DNA of 64,000 bases from Shimwellia blattae DSM 4481 = NBRC 105725 (GCF_000262305.1 NC_017910.1:1240001-1304000), one strand, 5' to 3'; positions 25,448 to 34,857 are shown, counted from the first letter of the stretch. Made by a program: numbers and translations. Notes: a model not told the origin generated them from the sequence alone.

Positions 25448-26653
25448 ATGAGTGTTGTTCAGCAATCTGTATCTGCCGGTGAGCGTGTGACCGGTAAAAA
25501 ACCCTCCGGCCATAATTTTGCGCTGTTTCGTATCGCGTTCGCGGTCTTTCTTACCTATCTGACAGTCGGGTTACCGCTGCCGGTGATCCCGCTGTTTGTC
25601 CACCAGGAGCTGGGGTATGGCAATACCATGGTGGGTATTGCCGTCGGGATCCAGTTTCTGGCGACGGTACTGACCCGGGGCTACGCGGGGCGGCTTGCGG
25701 ATCAGCACGGGGCGAAGCGCACAGTCATGCAGGGGATGGTGGCCTGCGCACTGGCCGGGGCCGCCTGGCTGCTGGCGGCGGTGCTGCCGGTATCTACGCC
25801 GGTAAAATTCGGCCTGTTACTGCTCGGGCGTCTGATCCTCGGGGTGGGGGAGAGCCAGCTTCTGACCGGCACCCTGACCTGGGGAATGGGGCTTGCCGGG
25901 GCGGGGCGCTCCGGTAAGGTGATGTCCTGGAACGGCATGGCTATCTACGGGGCACTGGCCGCCGGGGCGCCACTGGGGCTGATGATTCATGCCCGCTACG
26001 GTTTCGCGTGCCTTGCCATTGTGACCATGTGCCTGCCCCTGGCGGCCTGGCTGTTTAACGGCACGGTTCGCAAAGTGGCCCCCCAGCCGGGGGAGCGCCC
26101 GCCGCTGCGCCGGGTGGTGGGGCAAATCTGGCAGCCGGGCCTGGGGCTGGCGCTCCAGGGGGTCGGCTTTGCGGTTATCGGCACCTTTGTGTCGCTGTTT
26201 TTTATGTCCCGGGGCTGGGCAATGGCCGGGTTTACGCTCACGGCCTTTGGCGGTGCCTTTGTGCTGATGCGTATTCTCGGGGGCTGGATGCCGGATCGTT
26301 TCGGCGGGGTGCGGGTGGCGACAGGCTCGCTGGTGATTGAAATGGTCGGGCTGCTGGTGCTCTGGCAGGCCAGTAACGCCGGAATGGCGATGCTGGGCGC
26401 TGCGCTGACCGGATTTGGCTGCTCCCTGGTGTTCCCGGCGCTGGGGGTTGAGGTGGTGAAGCGGGTTCAGCCCCAGGTGCGCGGCACCGCGCTGGGAGGC
26501 TATGCGGCGTTCCAGGATATCTCCTACGCGATCAGCGGGCCGCTGACCGGTATTCTTGCCACCTCATGTGGTTATGCCTCGGTATTCCTGGCCGGTGCGC
26601 TCTCGGCGTTTACCGGCATCCTGGTGACACTTATCGCGTTTCGTCAAAAATAA
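25448..26653 (+). CDS. yfcJ: Major facilitator superfamily transporter YfcJ
   Basis: A 401-residue inner-membrane protein with twelve predicted helices, of the YhhS/YfcJ branch of the MFS. The loop 2-3 signature GYAGRLADQHGAKRT and the motif RLILGVGESQLLTGTL are visible, and VVKRVQPQVRGTALGGYAAF in the second half matches YfcJ. It is a presumed drug or sugar exporter with no established substrate. A GC-rich hairpin separates it from the convergent flk. Confidence 0.9.
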   Translation: MSVVQQSVSAGERVTGKKPSGHNFALFRIAFAVFLTYLTVGLPLPVIPLFVHQELGYGNTMVGIAVGIQFLATVLTRGYAGRLADQHGAKRTVMQGMVACALAGAAWLLAAVLPVSTPVKFGLLLLGRLILGVGESQLLTGTLTWGMGLAGAGRSGKVMSWNGMAIYGALAAGAPLGLMIHARYGFACLAIVTMCLPLAAWLFNGTVRKVAPQPGERPPLRRVVGQIWQPGLGLALQGVGFAVIGTFVSLFFMSRGWAMAGFTLTAFGGAFVLMRILGGWMPDRFGGVRVATGSLVIEMVGLLVLWQASNAGMAMLGAALTGFGCSLVFPALGVEVVKRVQPQVRGTALGGYAAFQDISYAISGPLTGILATSCGYASVFLAGALSAFTGILVTLIAFRQK

Positions 26654-26656
26654 CTG

Positions 26657-26671
26657 CCCGCGCAGCGCGGG
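26657..26671. terminator. Small hairpin between yfcJ and flk
   Basis: CCCGCGC A GCGCGGG forms a tight stem in the 33 bases between the convergent genes. There is no T-run, so its role as a terminator is uncertain. Confidence 0.4.
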
Positions 26672-26686
26672 CCGTCGCGCTGCGGT

Positions 26687-27676
26687 TTACCACAGATACC
26701 ACACCACAAAACAGAGCATGATAAGCAGCACCAGCCCGACGGCGGGGCGGCTGAATAGCCGGGTCAGCGGGCCTGCCGGTTCCGGTGTTTTGTTCCAGGC
26801 GTCGTCATCTTCGGTGTGCGCCGGGCCCATCCGCCGCTGGTAGAGCAGATTCAGCACCACCAGCGCCTGAGCCTGGCTGAGCGCCATATGATCATCTTTT
26901 CTGAAATGGCGCTGGATATAGCGGCTGGCGCTCTGCCATTCAGTCTCATCCATCGGGTGCTTCAGCACCCCCTGCACACTGTGCAGATTAGGTGCCGGGA
27001 TCTCCGTGAGCGACTGGCGGGCCTGTAACCAGTTAGTAAACAGCGGGTAATAGCGCACCGGAACAGGCTCGCCGATGCGCCGTTTTGCCATGTGCAGCAT
27101 CGCCTGCCAGATGGCTTTTGCCGGTTCCCCGGTGGTGGCGGCAAGGCGGCTGACCGACTGGCTCAGGGCGCTGTGTTCTGCCGGTAGTAGCGGGCGGCCG
27201 GAAGGCGGGCGCACCTGCGGCGGGGGAATAGACAACTGGCCCTTTTGCAGCAGAACCAGAATTTGCTGGATCTGCGTTGCGCTAAGCTGGCTCAGCACCG
27301 ACTGACCAAAATGCTCACGGATATACAGGCTCACCGCCCGGCGATTATTCCCCTGCTGAAGAAGCTGGGTCAGCAGGACCATCTGGTGGCGATCGCTGGC
27401 GCTCTCTTTCGCCTGGCTCAGGCGCTGGTTCAGACACTGCACGGCCGCGGGAAAGTGCGCTGCCGTCAGGGGCACGCTGGCGGCGATATTCAGATCGTGC
27501 CTGACGCTGGCCCACACTTCCGGCGTTTGCTGGTGGGTGAGGGCGATAATTCGGGTGATCAGGCTTTCCAGGGCAGTGCGCTGCTGCCCGGTTAACGGCC
27601 CGGTTTCTTTGCCCGGGGGAAGTGAGGCGCTGCCACCACCCGGAGGTTGAGCGGATGAGCCCGTGATGGGGTGCAT
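26687..27676 (-). CDS. flk: Flagellar regulatory protein Flk
   Basis: A 329-residue protein with a Pro/Gly-rich N-terminus, a long helical middle and a single C-terminal transmembrane anchor (AVGLVLLIMLCFVVWYLW). Flk keeps the FlgM anti-sigma factor from leaving before the hook is complete, acting at the flagellar secretion switch. I start at the ATG at 27676 (MHPITGSSAQPP), in agreement with the E. coli protein; the frame extends 10 codons upstream. It is divergent from pdxB. Less conserved than the neighbours, as is usual for Flk. Confidence 0.87.
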   Translation of the reverse strand: MHPITGSSAQPPGGGSASLPPGKETGPLTGQQRTALESLITRIIALTHQQTPEVWASVRHDLNIAASVPLTAAHFPAAVQCLNQRLSQAKESASDRHQMVLLTQLLQQGNNRRAVSLYIREHFGQSVLSQLSATQIQQILVLLQKGQLSIPPPQVRPPSGRPLLPAEHSALSQSVSRLAATTGEPAKAIWQAMLHMAKRRIGEPVPVRYYPLFTNWLQARQSLTEIPAPNLHSVQGVLKHPMDETEWQSASRYIQRHFRKDDHMALSQAQALVVLNLLYQRRMGPAHTEDDDAWNKTPEPAGPLTRLFSRPAVGLVLLIMLCFVVWYLW

Positions 27677-27793
27677 AATAGAATTATCCTTCACTTGCGA
27701 TAACAATAAACATTCGCCTGGGCGTTGGTATGCCTGGCGGCGAGATTATGGCACACTTATGCGCAATCCTCCCGTACACTCAGGTATTGTGAC

Positions 27794-28930
27794 GTGAAAA
27801 TTATTGTTGATGAGAATATGCCTTACGCGACTGAGCTGTTCAGCCGGTTAGGCGAGGTTAAGGCTGTCCCTGGCAGACCGCTACCGCAAGGGGTGCTGGA
27901 TGACGCCGATGCCCTGATGGTGCGTTCAGTCACCAAAGTGAATGCTGCCCTGCTGAGCGGTAAGCCGGTCAGGTTTGTCGGCACGGCAACTGCCGGTACT
28001 GACCATGTGGACACCGCCTGGCTGGCAGAGGCCGGGCTGGGCTTTTCCGCCGCTCCGGGCTGTAATGCCATTGCGGTGGTGGAATATGTATTTTCCGCGC
28101 TGCTAATGCTGGCAGAGCGTGATGGCTTCGCCCTCCGGGATCGCACCGTAGGGATTGTCGGGGTAGGTAACGTGGGCCGCCGCCTACAGGCACGCCTGGA
28201 AGCGCTGGGTATTCGCACCCTGTTATGCGATCCGCCCCGGGCCGACAATGGCGATGACGGTGACTTTCTGCCCCTCCAGACCCTGGTGGAGCAGGCCGAT
28301 ATTCTGACATTCCACACCCCGTTATTTATGGACGGGCCCTACAAAACCTGGCACCTGGCAGACGAGACCCTGCTGCGCCAGTTAAAACCGGGCACCATTC
28401 TGATTAACGCCTGCCGTGGCCCGGTGGTGGACAATGCCGCCCTGCTGAGCTGCCTGAAGGCGGGCCAGGATCTGCATGTGATCCTTGATGTCTGGGAGCC
28501 GGAGCCGGCCCTGAATACCGATCTGCTGGATCGGGTGGAAATCGGCACGCCGCATATTGCCGGCTACACTCTGGAAGGGAAAGCACGCGGCACTACTCAG
28601 GTCTTTGAGGCATTCAGCCAGTTTACCGGCCAGCCGCAGCAGATTGCCCTGAGCAGCCTCCTGCCGGTGCCGGATATGGTGGCGGTGCGGGTACATGGCC
28701 CCGTCACTCAGCCGCTGCTAAAACGGCTCTCCCATCTGGTGTATGATGTGCGCCGCGATGATGCCCCCCTGCGCCGGGTCGCCGCCATTGCCGGTGAGTT
28801 CGACAAGCTGCGCAAGAACTATGTCGAACGCCGGGAGTGGTCCTCCCTGCGCGTTGAGTGTGATGATGCCGCCAGTGCCGAATTGCTGAATAAACTGGGT
28901 TTTACCGCCGTTTATCTGGCTGCACAGTAG
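27794..28930 (+). CDS. pdxB: Erythronate-4-phosphate dehydrogenase
   Basis: A 378-residue D-2-hydroxyacid dehydrogenase of the pyridoxal phosphate pathway, oxidising 4-phosphoerythronate to the 2-oxo acid. The NAD site is TVGIVGVGNVGRRLQARL; catalytic Arg, Glu and His are in INACRGPVVDNAAL, the DVWEPEP segment and GTPHIAGYTLEGK. A C-terminal PdxB dimerisation domain follows. The start is the GTG at 27794, matching KIIVDENMPYA of the family; the frame is open 23 codons upstream. A GC-rich hairpin follows the stop. Confidence 0.95.
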   Translation: MKIIVDENMPYATELFSRLGEVKAVPGRPLPQGVLDDADALMVRSVTKVNAALLSGKPVRFVGTATAGTDHVDTAWLAEAGLGFSAAPGCNAIAVVEYVFSALLMLAERDGFALRDRTVGIVGVGNVGRRLQARLEALGIRTLLCDPPRADNGDDGDFLPLQTLVEQADILTFHTPLFMDGPYKTWHLADETLLRQLKPGTILINACRGPVVDNAALLSCLKAGQDLHVILDVWEPEPALNTDLLDRVEIGTPHIAGYTLEGKARGTTQVFEAFSQFTGQPQQIALSSLLPVPDMVAVRVHGPVTQPLLKRLSHLVYDVRRDDAPLRRVAAIAGEFDKLRKNYVERREWSSLRVECDDAASAELLNKLGFTAVYLAAQ

Positions 28931-28949
28931 TTTTGTTATCATCCCGCGT

Positions 28950-28988
28950 CCTGCCCGGCCACCGCCTGGCGGGACGTTTTCTGTTTTT
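28950..28988 (+). terminator. Probable terminator between pdxB and usg
   Basis: GTCCTGCC / GGCGGGAC, with one G-U pair and a GC-rich loop, is followed by GTTTTCTGTTTTTATT. It lies about 20 bases after pdxB. Confidence 0.65.
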
Positions 28989-29006
28989 ATTCTGGAGTAA
29001 ACCACC

Positions 29007-30020
29007 ATGTCTGAAGGCTGGAATATTGCCGTACTGGGTGCCACGGGCGCCGTAGGTGAGGCCTTAATTGAACTGCTGGCTGAGCGCCAGTTCCCGGTGG
29101 GCGAATTATATCCGCTGGCCAGGGCAGACAGTGCCGGGGAGACTATCCGCTTTTCCGGGAAAACGCTGCGCGTAACCGATGCTGAGGAATTTGAATGGTC
29201 CCAGGCGCAGCTGGCATTTTTTGTTGCCGGTGCGCAAGCCAGCGCCCGCTACGTGGATGAAGCCACCAATGCCGGTTGCCTGGTGATTGATACCAGCGCG
29301 CTGTTTGCCCTGGAGCCGGATGTACCGCTGGTGGTGCCTGATGTTAACCCGTTTGTGCTGGCCGACTACCGCAACCGCAACCTGGTGGCGGTGGCCGACA
29401 GCCTGACCAGCCAGCTGCTGACGACCCTTAAACCGCTGGTCGATGCCGGTGGCCTGGCGCGTATTCAGGTCACCAGTCTGCTTTCTGCCTCGGCCCACGG
29501 TAAGGCGGCGGTAGATGCCCTGGCCGGGCAAAGTGCCCGCCTGCTGAACGGCATGCCTATCGAGGAGGACGATCACTTTGGCCGCCAGTTGGCTTTCAAC
29601 ATGCTGCCGTTACTTCCCGATCAGGAAGGCAGCGTGCGCGAAGAGCGCCAGATTGTTGATCAGGTGCGCAAAGTGCTGCAGGACGACGGGCTGCTGATCT
29701 CCGCCAGCTGTGTACAGTCGCCGGTGTTTTACGGCCATGCCCAGATGGTGAATTTTGAAGCCATGCGTCCGCTCTCCGCCCAGGAAGCACGCGACGCGCT
29801 GACGCGCTGTGAAGATATCAGCGTGTCTGAGGAGTCAGACTTCCCGACCCAGGTGGGGGATGCGTCCGGCAATGTGCAGCTGTCAGTGGGCTGTATCCAT
29901 AACGACTACGGGATCCCGGAGCAGGTCCAGTTCTGGTCCGTGGCGGATAACGTGCGCTTTGGTGGCGCGCTGATGGCGGTGAAAACTGCGGAAAAACTGC
30001 TACAGGAGTACCTGTACTGA
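29007..30020 (+). CDS. usg: Usg, aspartate-semialdehyde dehydrogenase-like protein
   Basis: A 337-residue paralogue of aspartate-semialdehyde dehydrogenase with an NAD(P) site GATGAVGEALIELL. In the active enzyme the nucleophile is a Cys in an NC-x-T motif; here the corresponding stretch reads VAVADSLTSQLLTTL, so the cysteine is missing and activity as Asd is not expected. This loss is known for the Usg family. The stop overlaps the truA start by one base (TGATG), consistent with the conserved usg-truA-dedA operon. The true role is unknown. Confidence 0.92.
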   Translation: MSEGWNIAVLGATGAVGEALIELLAERQFPVGELYPLARADSAGETIRFSGKTLRVTDAEEFEWSQAQLAFFVAGAQASARYVDEATNAGCLVIDTSALFALEPDVPLVVPDVNPFVLADYRNRNLVAVADSLTSQLLTTLKPLVDAGGLARIQVTSLLSASAHGKAAVDALAGQSARLLNGMPIEEDDHFGRQLAFNMLPLLPDQEGSVREERQIVDQVRKVLQDDGLLISASCVQSPVFYGHAQMVNFEAMRPLSAQEARDALTRCEDISVSEESDFPTQVGDASGNVQLSVGCIHNDYGIPEQVQFWSVADNVRFGGALMAVKTAEKLLQEYLY

Positions 30021-30829
30021 TGTCTGCCAGGCCAGAGCCGCGCTATAAAATTGCCCTTGGCATTGAGTATGACGGCAGTAAATATTATGGCTGGCAGCGC
30101 CAGCAGGAAGTGCCCAGCGTGCAGGAGAAGCTGGAAAAAGCCCTGAGCCAGGTGGCGAACGAACCTGTTACCGTGTTTTGTGCCGGTCGCACCGATGCGG
30201 GGGTTCACGCCACCGGGCAGGTGGTGCACTTTGAAACCACGGCGCAGCGCAAAGATGCGGCCTGGACGATGGGGGTCAATGCGAATTTACCCGGTGATGT
30301 GGCGGTACGCTGGGTAAAACCGGTGGCGGAGGATTTCCACGCCCGTTTCAGCGCCACGGCGCGCCGCTATCGCTACATCATTTATAACCACCGGCTGCGC
30401 CCGGCGGTGCTCTGCCAGGGGGTCACCCATTTTCACCTGCCGCTGGATGCAGAACGCATGCAGCGTGCGGCCCAGTGCCTGCTGGGGGAGAATGATTTTA
30501 CCTCGTTCCGGGCGGTCCAGTGCCAGTCGCGCACGCCCTGGCGCAATGTGCATCACATTCAGGTGACCCGCTACGGCAGCTACCTGGTGGTGGATATTAA
30601 AGCCAACGCGTTTGTGCACCATATGGTGCGCAATATTGTCGGCAGCCTGCTGGAAGTGGGCTGTGGCAACCAGCCGGAAGGCTGGATGGCAGAGCTGCTG
30701 GCGCTGAAAGATCGCACGCTGGCGGCGGCGACCGCCCGGGCAGAAGGGTTGTACCTGGTTGCGGTGGACTATCCTGAGCGGTTTGCGTTACCGCAGCTGC
30801 CGATGGGGCCGCTGTTTTTAGCCGATTAA
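30020..30829 (+). CDS. truA: tRNA pseudouridine(38-40) synthase TruA
   Basis: A 269-residue pseudouridine synthase that modifies U38-U40 in the anticodon arm of many tRNAs. The catalytic Asp (about residue 60) is in VFCAGRTDAGVHATGQVVHF. Other family blocks are GIEYDGSKYYGWQRQ at the N-terminus and NAFVHHMVRNIVGSLLEVG. The start overlaps the usg stop. dedA follows after 16 bases. Confidence 0.96.
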   Translation: MSARPEPRYKIALGIEYDGSKYYGWQRQQEVPSVQEKLEKALSQVANEPVTVFCAGRTDAGVHATGQVVHFETTAQRKDAAWTMGVNANLPGDVAVRWVKPVAEDFHARFSATARRYRYIIYNHRLRPAVLCQGVTHFHLPLDAERMQRAAQCLLGENDFTSFRAVQCQSRTPWRNVHHIQVTRYGSYLVVDIKANAFVHHMVRNIVGSLLEVGCGNQPEGWMAELLALKDRTLAAATARAEGLYLVAVDYPERFALPQLPMGPLFLAD

Positions 30830-30845
30830 TCAAACGGACACACTG

Positions 30846-31505
30846 ATGGATTTTATTCATTTTATTATCGATTTTGTCCTGCATATTGATGTGCATCTGG
30901 CTGAGCTGGTGGCTCAGTACGGTATCTGGGTCTACGGGATTTTGTTTCTGATCCTGTTTTGTGAAACCGGCCTGGTGGTCACCCCGTTTTTACCGGGGGA
31001 TTCGCTGCTGTTCGTGGCCGGGGCGCTCTCTGCGCTGCCGTCTAATGATCTGCATGTGCATACCATGGTCACGCTGATGGTTATCGCGGCGGTACTGGGG
31101 GATGCGGTGAACTACACGATAGGGCGGTTATTCGGCCAGAAGCTGTTCAGCAACCCGAATTCGAAGATCTTCCGCCAGAGTTATCTTGACAAGACTCACG
31201 AGTTTTACGCAAAACATGGCGGCAAAACGATTATTCTGGCACGATTCGTTCCGATAGTGCGGACCTTCGCACCGTTTGTTGCGGGTATGGGCCATATGTC
31301 ATATCGCCATTTTGCTGTGTATAACATTACCGGTGGCCTGTTATGGGTGCTACTGTTCACCTATGCAGGGTATTTCTTCGGTAACTTCCCGGCGGTACAG
31401 GAAAATCTGAAATTGCTGATTGTGGCAATTATTGTGTTGTCGGTATTACCCGGAGTGGTGGAGATTATTCGCCATAAACGTAGGGCTGCTCGCCAGATAA
31501 AATAA
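30846..31505 (+). CDS. dedA: DedA-family inner-membrane protein
   Basis: A 219-residue multi-spanning protein of the DedA/VTT family, now thought to flip undecaprenyl phosphate or phospholipids across the inner membrane. The conserved FCETGLVVTPFLPGDSLLF segment and ILARFVPIVRTFAPFVAGMG, with its functional Arg residues, are present. It follows truA in the usg-truA-dedA operon and is followed by a hairpin-rich leader of accD. Confidence 0.93.
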   Translation: MDFIHFIIDFVLHIDVHLAELVAQYGIWVYGILFLILFCETGLVVTPFLPGDSLLFVAGALSALPSNDLHVHTMVTLMVIAAVLGDAVNYTIGRLFGQKLFSNPNSKIFRQSYLDKTHEFYAKHGGKTIILARFVPIVRTFAPFVAGMGHMSYRHFAVYNITGGLLWVLLFTYAGYFFGNFPAVQENLKLLIVAIIVLSVLPGVVEIIRHKRRAARQIK

Positions 31506-31514
31506 AACAATTCC

Positions 31515-31550
31515 GGGGTTGGACCACTTTTTTATCCAAAGTGGGGCCCC
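31515..31550 (+). other. Stem-loop between dedA and accD
   Basis: CCACTTT / AAAGTGG (31524-31530 and 31538-31544) with an outer GGGG / CCCC pairing forms a two-part hairpin about 110 bases before the accD start. There is no T-run, so it may be a leader structure rather than a terminator. Confidence 0.4.
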
Positions 31551-31656
31551 GTTATGTTTTAATGGACAGCATTTGTGGTCTGTGGGGGGCAAAAATGGCA
31601 TTATGCGCCCCCACAGAAAAACTGGCATCGACCAGGTTCAGGCAGAAAGGTCATCA

Positions 31657-32580
31657 ATGAGCTGGATTGAACGAATTCTCAATAAAAGCAATATAACCCC
31701 TACCCGCCGGGCGAACATTCCGGAAGGTGTGTGGACTAAGTGCGATAGCTGTGGTCAGGTTCTGTACCGCGCTGAGCTGGAGCGCAACCTTGAAGTGTGC
31801 CCTAAGTGCGATCACCATATGCGTATGTCGGCCAGAGAGCGGCTGAATTCGCTGCTGGACGAAGGATCCATGGTAGAGCTGGGTAGCGAGCTCGAACCGA
31901 AAGATGTGCTGAAGTTTAAAGACTCCAAGAAATACAAAGATCGTCTGGCGACAGCACAGAAAGAGACCGGTGAAAAAGACGCACTGGTGGTCATGAAAGG
32001 GACACTGTACGGGATGCCGGTAGTGGCGGCAGCCTTCGAATTTGCCTTTATGGGCGGCTCTATGGGGTCTGTTGTCGGTGCGCGTTTTGTCCGCGCCGTT
32101 GAGCAGGCGCTGGAAGCAAACTGCCCGCTTATCTGTTTTTCCGCCTCTGGCGGTGCCCGTATGCAGGAAGCGCTGATGTCGCTGATGCAGATGGCGAAAA
32201 CCAGCGCCGCGCTGGCGAAAATGCAGGAGCGCGGCTTGCCGTATATCTCCGTGCTGACTGACCCGACCATGGGCGGCGTGTCTGCAAGTTTTGCTATGCT
32301 TGGCGATCTGAACATTGCCGAGCCGAAGGCGCTCATCGGCTTTGCCGGCCCGCGCGTGATCGAACAGACCGTGCGCGAGAAGCTGCCGCCGGGATTCCAG
32401 CGCAGTGAGTTCCTGATTGAGAAAGGCGCCATCGACATGATTATCCGTCGTCCGGAAATGCGCTTTAAGCTCGCCAGTATTCTGGCGCGGCTGATGAACC
32501 TTCCGGCCCCGGATCCTGATGAAGTACGCGACGATGTCCCGGCAGAATCTGCTGAGCCGGAACAGGATAACGACGCCTGA
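31657..32580 (+). CDS. accD: Acetyl-CoA carboxylase carboxyltransferase beta subunit
   Basis: A 307-residue subunit of the carboxyltransferase that, with AccA, makes malonyl-CoA. The N-terminal zinc ribbon C-x2-C-x15-C-x2-C (CDSCGQV to VCPKC) is present and in E. coli also binds the enzyme's own mRNA. The crotonase-like core has FMGGSMGSVVGARFVRA and SASGGARMQEALMSLMQM. I start at the ATG at 31657 (MSWIERILNKSN), the family N-terminus; the frame is open 46 codons upstream. A strong terminator follows. Confidence 0.96.
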   Translation: MSWIERILNKSNITPTRRANIPEGVWTKCDSCGQVLYRAELERNLEVCPKCDHHMRMSARERLNSLLDEGSMVELGSELEPKDVLKFKDSKKYKDRLATAQKETGEKDALVVMKGTLYGMPVVAAAFEFAFMGGSMGSVVGARFVRAVEQALEANCPLICFSASGGARMQEALMSLMQMAKTSAALAKMQERGLPYISVLTDPTMGGVSASFAMLGDLNIAEPKALIGFAGPRVIEQTVREKLPPGFQRSEFLIEKGAIDMIIRRPEMRFKLASILARLMNLPAPDPDEVRDDVPAESAEPEQDNDA

Positions 32581-32591
32581 CAGTAAGAGCA

Positions 32592-32618
32592 GGGCAGGTC
32601 ACCGACCTGCCCTTTTTT
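32592..32618 (+). terminator. Terminator after accD
   Basis: GGGCAGGTC / GACCTGCCC with a 3-base loop, followed by six T, lies 11 bases after the stop. A second GC hairpin (32629-32649) follows just before folC. Confidence 0.92.
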
Positions 32619-32673
32619 ATACCCGAACCGCCGCCCCCTGGCGGCGGGTTCAACAGTAGTGTGAACGGCCATC

Positions 32674-33942
32674 ATGGATAAAATTACGCCTCCACAGGCC
32701 ACGTCGCCGCTGGCCACGTGGCTTTCTTATCTGGAAAATCTGCACAGCAAAACTATCGATCTCGGGCTGGAGCGTGTGCGCAAGGTAGCCCAGGAGATGG
32801 GGCTGCTGAAACCGGCACCTTTTGTGTTTACGGTTGCCGGTACTAACGGCAAAGGGACCACCTGCCGCACCCTGGAGACTATCCTCACGGCGGCGGGCAT
32901 GCGCGTGGGGGTCTACAGTTCGCCACACCTTTTGCGCTACACCGAGCGGGTGCGAATAGCCGGTGATGAGCTGCCGGAGTCGGCCCATACGGCCTCCTTC
33001 GCGGATATCGAAGCCCGGCGCGGTGACACCTCGCTGACCTATTTCGAGTACGGCACCCTGTCGGCCCTGTGGCTGTTTAAACAGGCGCAACTGGATGTGG
33101 TTATCCTCGAAGTGGGGCTGGGCGGGCGGCTGGACGCCACCAATATTGTCGACAGCGATGTGGCGGTGATAACCAGCATTGCCCTTGACCATACGGACTG
33201 GCTGGGGCCGGACCGGGAAAGCATTGGCCGGGAAAAAGCCGGTATTTTCCGGCCCGGTAAGCCTGCGGTGGTCGGGGAGCCGCAAATGCCCGGCACGATT
33301 GCCGAGGTTGCCCGGCAAAAAGGCGCCTGGCTACTGCGCCGCGGGGTGGACTGGGATTATGACGTTAATGCACACAGCTGGACATTCCGTGACGGGGCCG
33401 GGGAGCTGAAGAATCTTCCCCTGCCGCTGGTTCCCCAGCCCAATGCGGCCACCGCGCTGGCGGCTCTGCGCGCCAGCGGGCTGGCCGTTACTGAGCAGGA
33501 CATCCACACCGGGATCCGCAACGCCACCCTGCCGGGCCGTTTTCAGATTGTTTCTGAGCACCCGCGGGTGATCCTTGATGTGGCCCATAACCCCCATGCG
33601 GCCCGGTATCTGGCAGGCCGCCTGCAGGCTGAGCCCTCAGAGGGGCGCTTACTGGCGGTGATTGGTATGCTGCACGATAAAGACATCGCCGGTACGCTGG
33701 CGCATCTGTCTGAGCTGGTGGATATTTGGTATTGTGCTCCCCTGGAAGGGCCACGGGGGGCGAGTGCTGAGCAACTGGCTGAGCATCTGGGGGGCGGTCA
33801 TCTTTATCCGCGCGTCGCGGATGCCTGGTTTGCCGCACTGGCAGAGGCCCGCCCGGAAGATACGCTGCTCGTGTGTGGTTCATTCCATACCGTGGCACAT
33901 GTGATGGAAGTGATGGAGTCGGGGAGAGAAGGTGGCGAGTAA
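32674..33942 (+). CDS. folC: Bifunctional folylpolyglutamate/dihydrofolate synthase
   Basis: A 422-residue Mur-ligase-like enzyme that adds glutamate to dihydropteroate and then to folates. The ATP loop is VAGTNGKGTTCRTLE near residue 55; the omega loop TSIALDHTDWLGPDRE and the C-terminal LDVAHNPHAARYLAGRL are conserved. dedD starts inside its 3' end with an 11-base overlap, so folC-dedD are coupled, followed by cvpA-purF. Confidence 0.95.
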   Translation: MDKITPPQATSPLATWLSYLENLHSKTIDLGLERVRKVAQEMGLLKPAPFVFTVAGTNGKGTTCRTLETILTAAGMRVGVYSSPHLLRYTERVRIAGDELPESAHTASFADIEARRGDTSLTYFEYGTLSALWLFKQAQLDVVILEVGLGGRLDATNIVDSDVAVITSIALDHTDWLGPDRESIGREKAGIFRPGKPAVVGEPQMPGTIAEVARQKGAWLLRRGVDWDYDVNAHSWTFRDGAGELKNLPLPLVPQPNAATALAALRASGLAVTEQDIHTGIRNATLPGRFQIVSEHPRVILDVAHNPHAARYLAGRLQAEPSEGRLLAVIGMLHDKDIAGTLAHLSELVDIWYCAPLEGPRGASAEQLAEHLGGGHLYPRVADAWFAALAEARPEDTLLVCGSFHTVAHVMEVMESGREGGE

Positions 33943-34660
33943 ATTTCAAAACCGCTTAGTGGGGACCATTGTGCTGGTGGCGCTGGGGGTGATTATTCTG
34001 CCCGGGCTGCTGGACGGGCAAAAGAAACATTATCAGGATGAGTTTGCCGCCATTCCCCTGGTGCCGAGACCGGGCGACACAGACGAGCCGGACATGCTGC
34101 CGGTGGCGACCCAGGCATTACCGGCCCAACCGCCGGAAGGGGCCGCAGAGGAGGTCCGCGCCAGCACTGCGGGCAACCCGGCGCTGAGAGCCTCTGCGCT
34201 GCCTGTGGACAGCGGGGCCGGGCTGGATGAGGTATCACCCGTTGCGCGTGAAATGGCAAAACCTCAGCCGCCACAGCCTAAACCGCAGCCCAAACCGAAG
34301 CCGCAACCGCAACCGGTAAAAACCCCGGATCAGGCGGCGGAACGTCTGGCGGTAGCCAGTGAGCAGGCGGCGCCACCGGCGGCGAAAGCACCGCAGGAGC
34401 AGAGCAGCGCGCCGGTGGGTAAAGCCTATGTGGTGCAGTTGGGGGCGCTGAAAAACGCCGACAAGGTCAACGAGATAGTCGCTAAGCTGCGGGCCGCGGG
34501 CTTTAAGGCGTACACATCGCCTTCCACGCCGGTTCAGGGTAAAATTACCCGCATCCTGGTCGGGCCGGAGGCGAACAAAGATAAGCTGAAAGGTTCCCTG
34601 GGGCAGTTACAGCAACTGTCCGGGCTTAGCGGCGTGGTTATGAGCTACAGCGTGCGTTAA
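33932..34660 (+). CDS. dedD: Cell division protein DedD (SPOR domain)
   Basis: A 242-residue inner-membrane protein: an N-terminal transmembrane helix (LVGTIVLVALGVIILPGLL), a long periplasmic linker with a Pro-Gln-Lys-rich stretch around residues 108-130, and a C-terminal SPOR domain (KAYVVQLGALKNADKVNEI to the end) that binds denuded septal glycan. DedD supports FtsI/FtsW activity during constriction. The start is the GTG at 33932 inside folC. The proline linker is longer than in E. coli. Confidence 0.93.
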   Translation: MASKFQNRLVGTIVLVALGVIILPGLLDGQKKHYQDEFAAIPLVPRPGDTDEPDMLPVATQALPAQPPEGAAEEVRASTAGNPALRASALPVDSGAGLDEVSPVAREMAKPQPPQPKPQPKPKPQPQPVKTPDQAAERLAVASEQAAPPAAKAPQEQSSAPVGKAYVVQLGALKNADKVNEIVAKLRAAGFKAYTSPSTPVQGKITRILVGPEANKDKLKGSLGQLQQLSGLSGVVMSYSVR

Positions 34661-34783
34661 ATCCGGCAGTACAATCTGGCGAGCGGGGCGCGGGGCGCGG
34701 TGAGCGCTCTGCCCGTGGCAGTAACCGATGGCGTTGATGCTTTTTTCAGCGCCATTTTTATTTGAGCGGGGGAAGGAAATCCC

Positions 34784-34799
34784 TACGCAAACGTTTTCT
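34784..34799 (+). promoter_or_regulatory. PurR operator of cvpA-purF
   Basis: TACGCAAACGTTTTCT contains the PurR core ACGCAAACGTTTTC, matching the E. coli cvpA-purF operator. It lies about 60 bases upstream of cvpA, so purine excess would repress the operon. Confidence 0.92.
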
Positions 34800-34857
34800 T
34801 TTTCTGTTAGAATTCGCCCCGACCGGATGTCAGGGCGGTTTATCGTAGGATGAGTTC

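Noticed and set aside
29007..30020. usg as a functional aspartate-semialdehyde dehydrogenase
   Set aside because: The nucleophilic cysteine region lacks a cysteine, and the usg-truA-dedA context identifies it as Usg.
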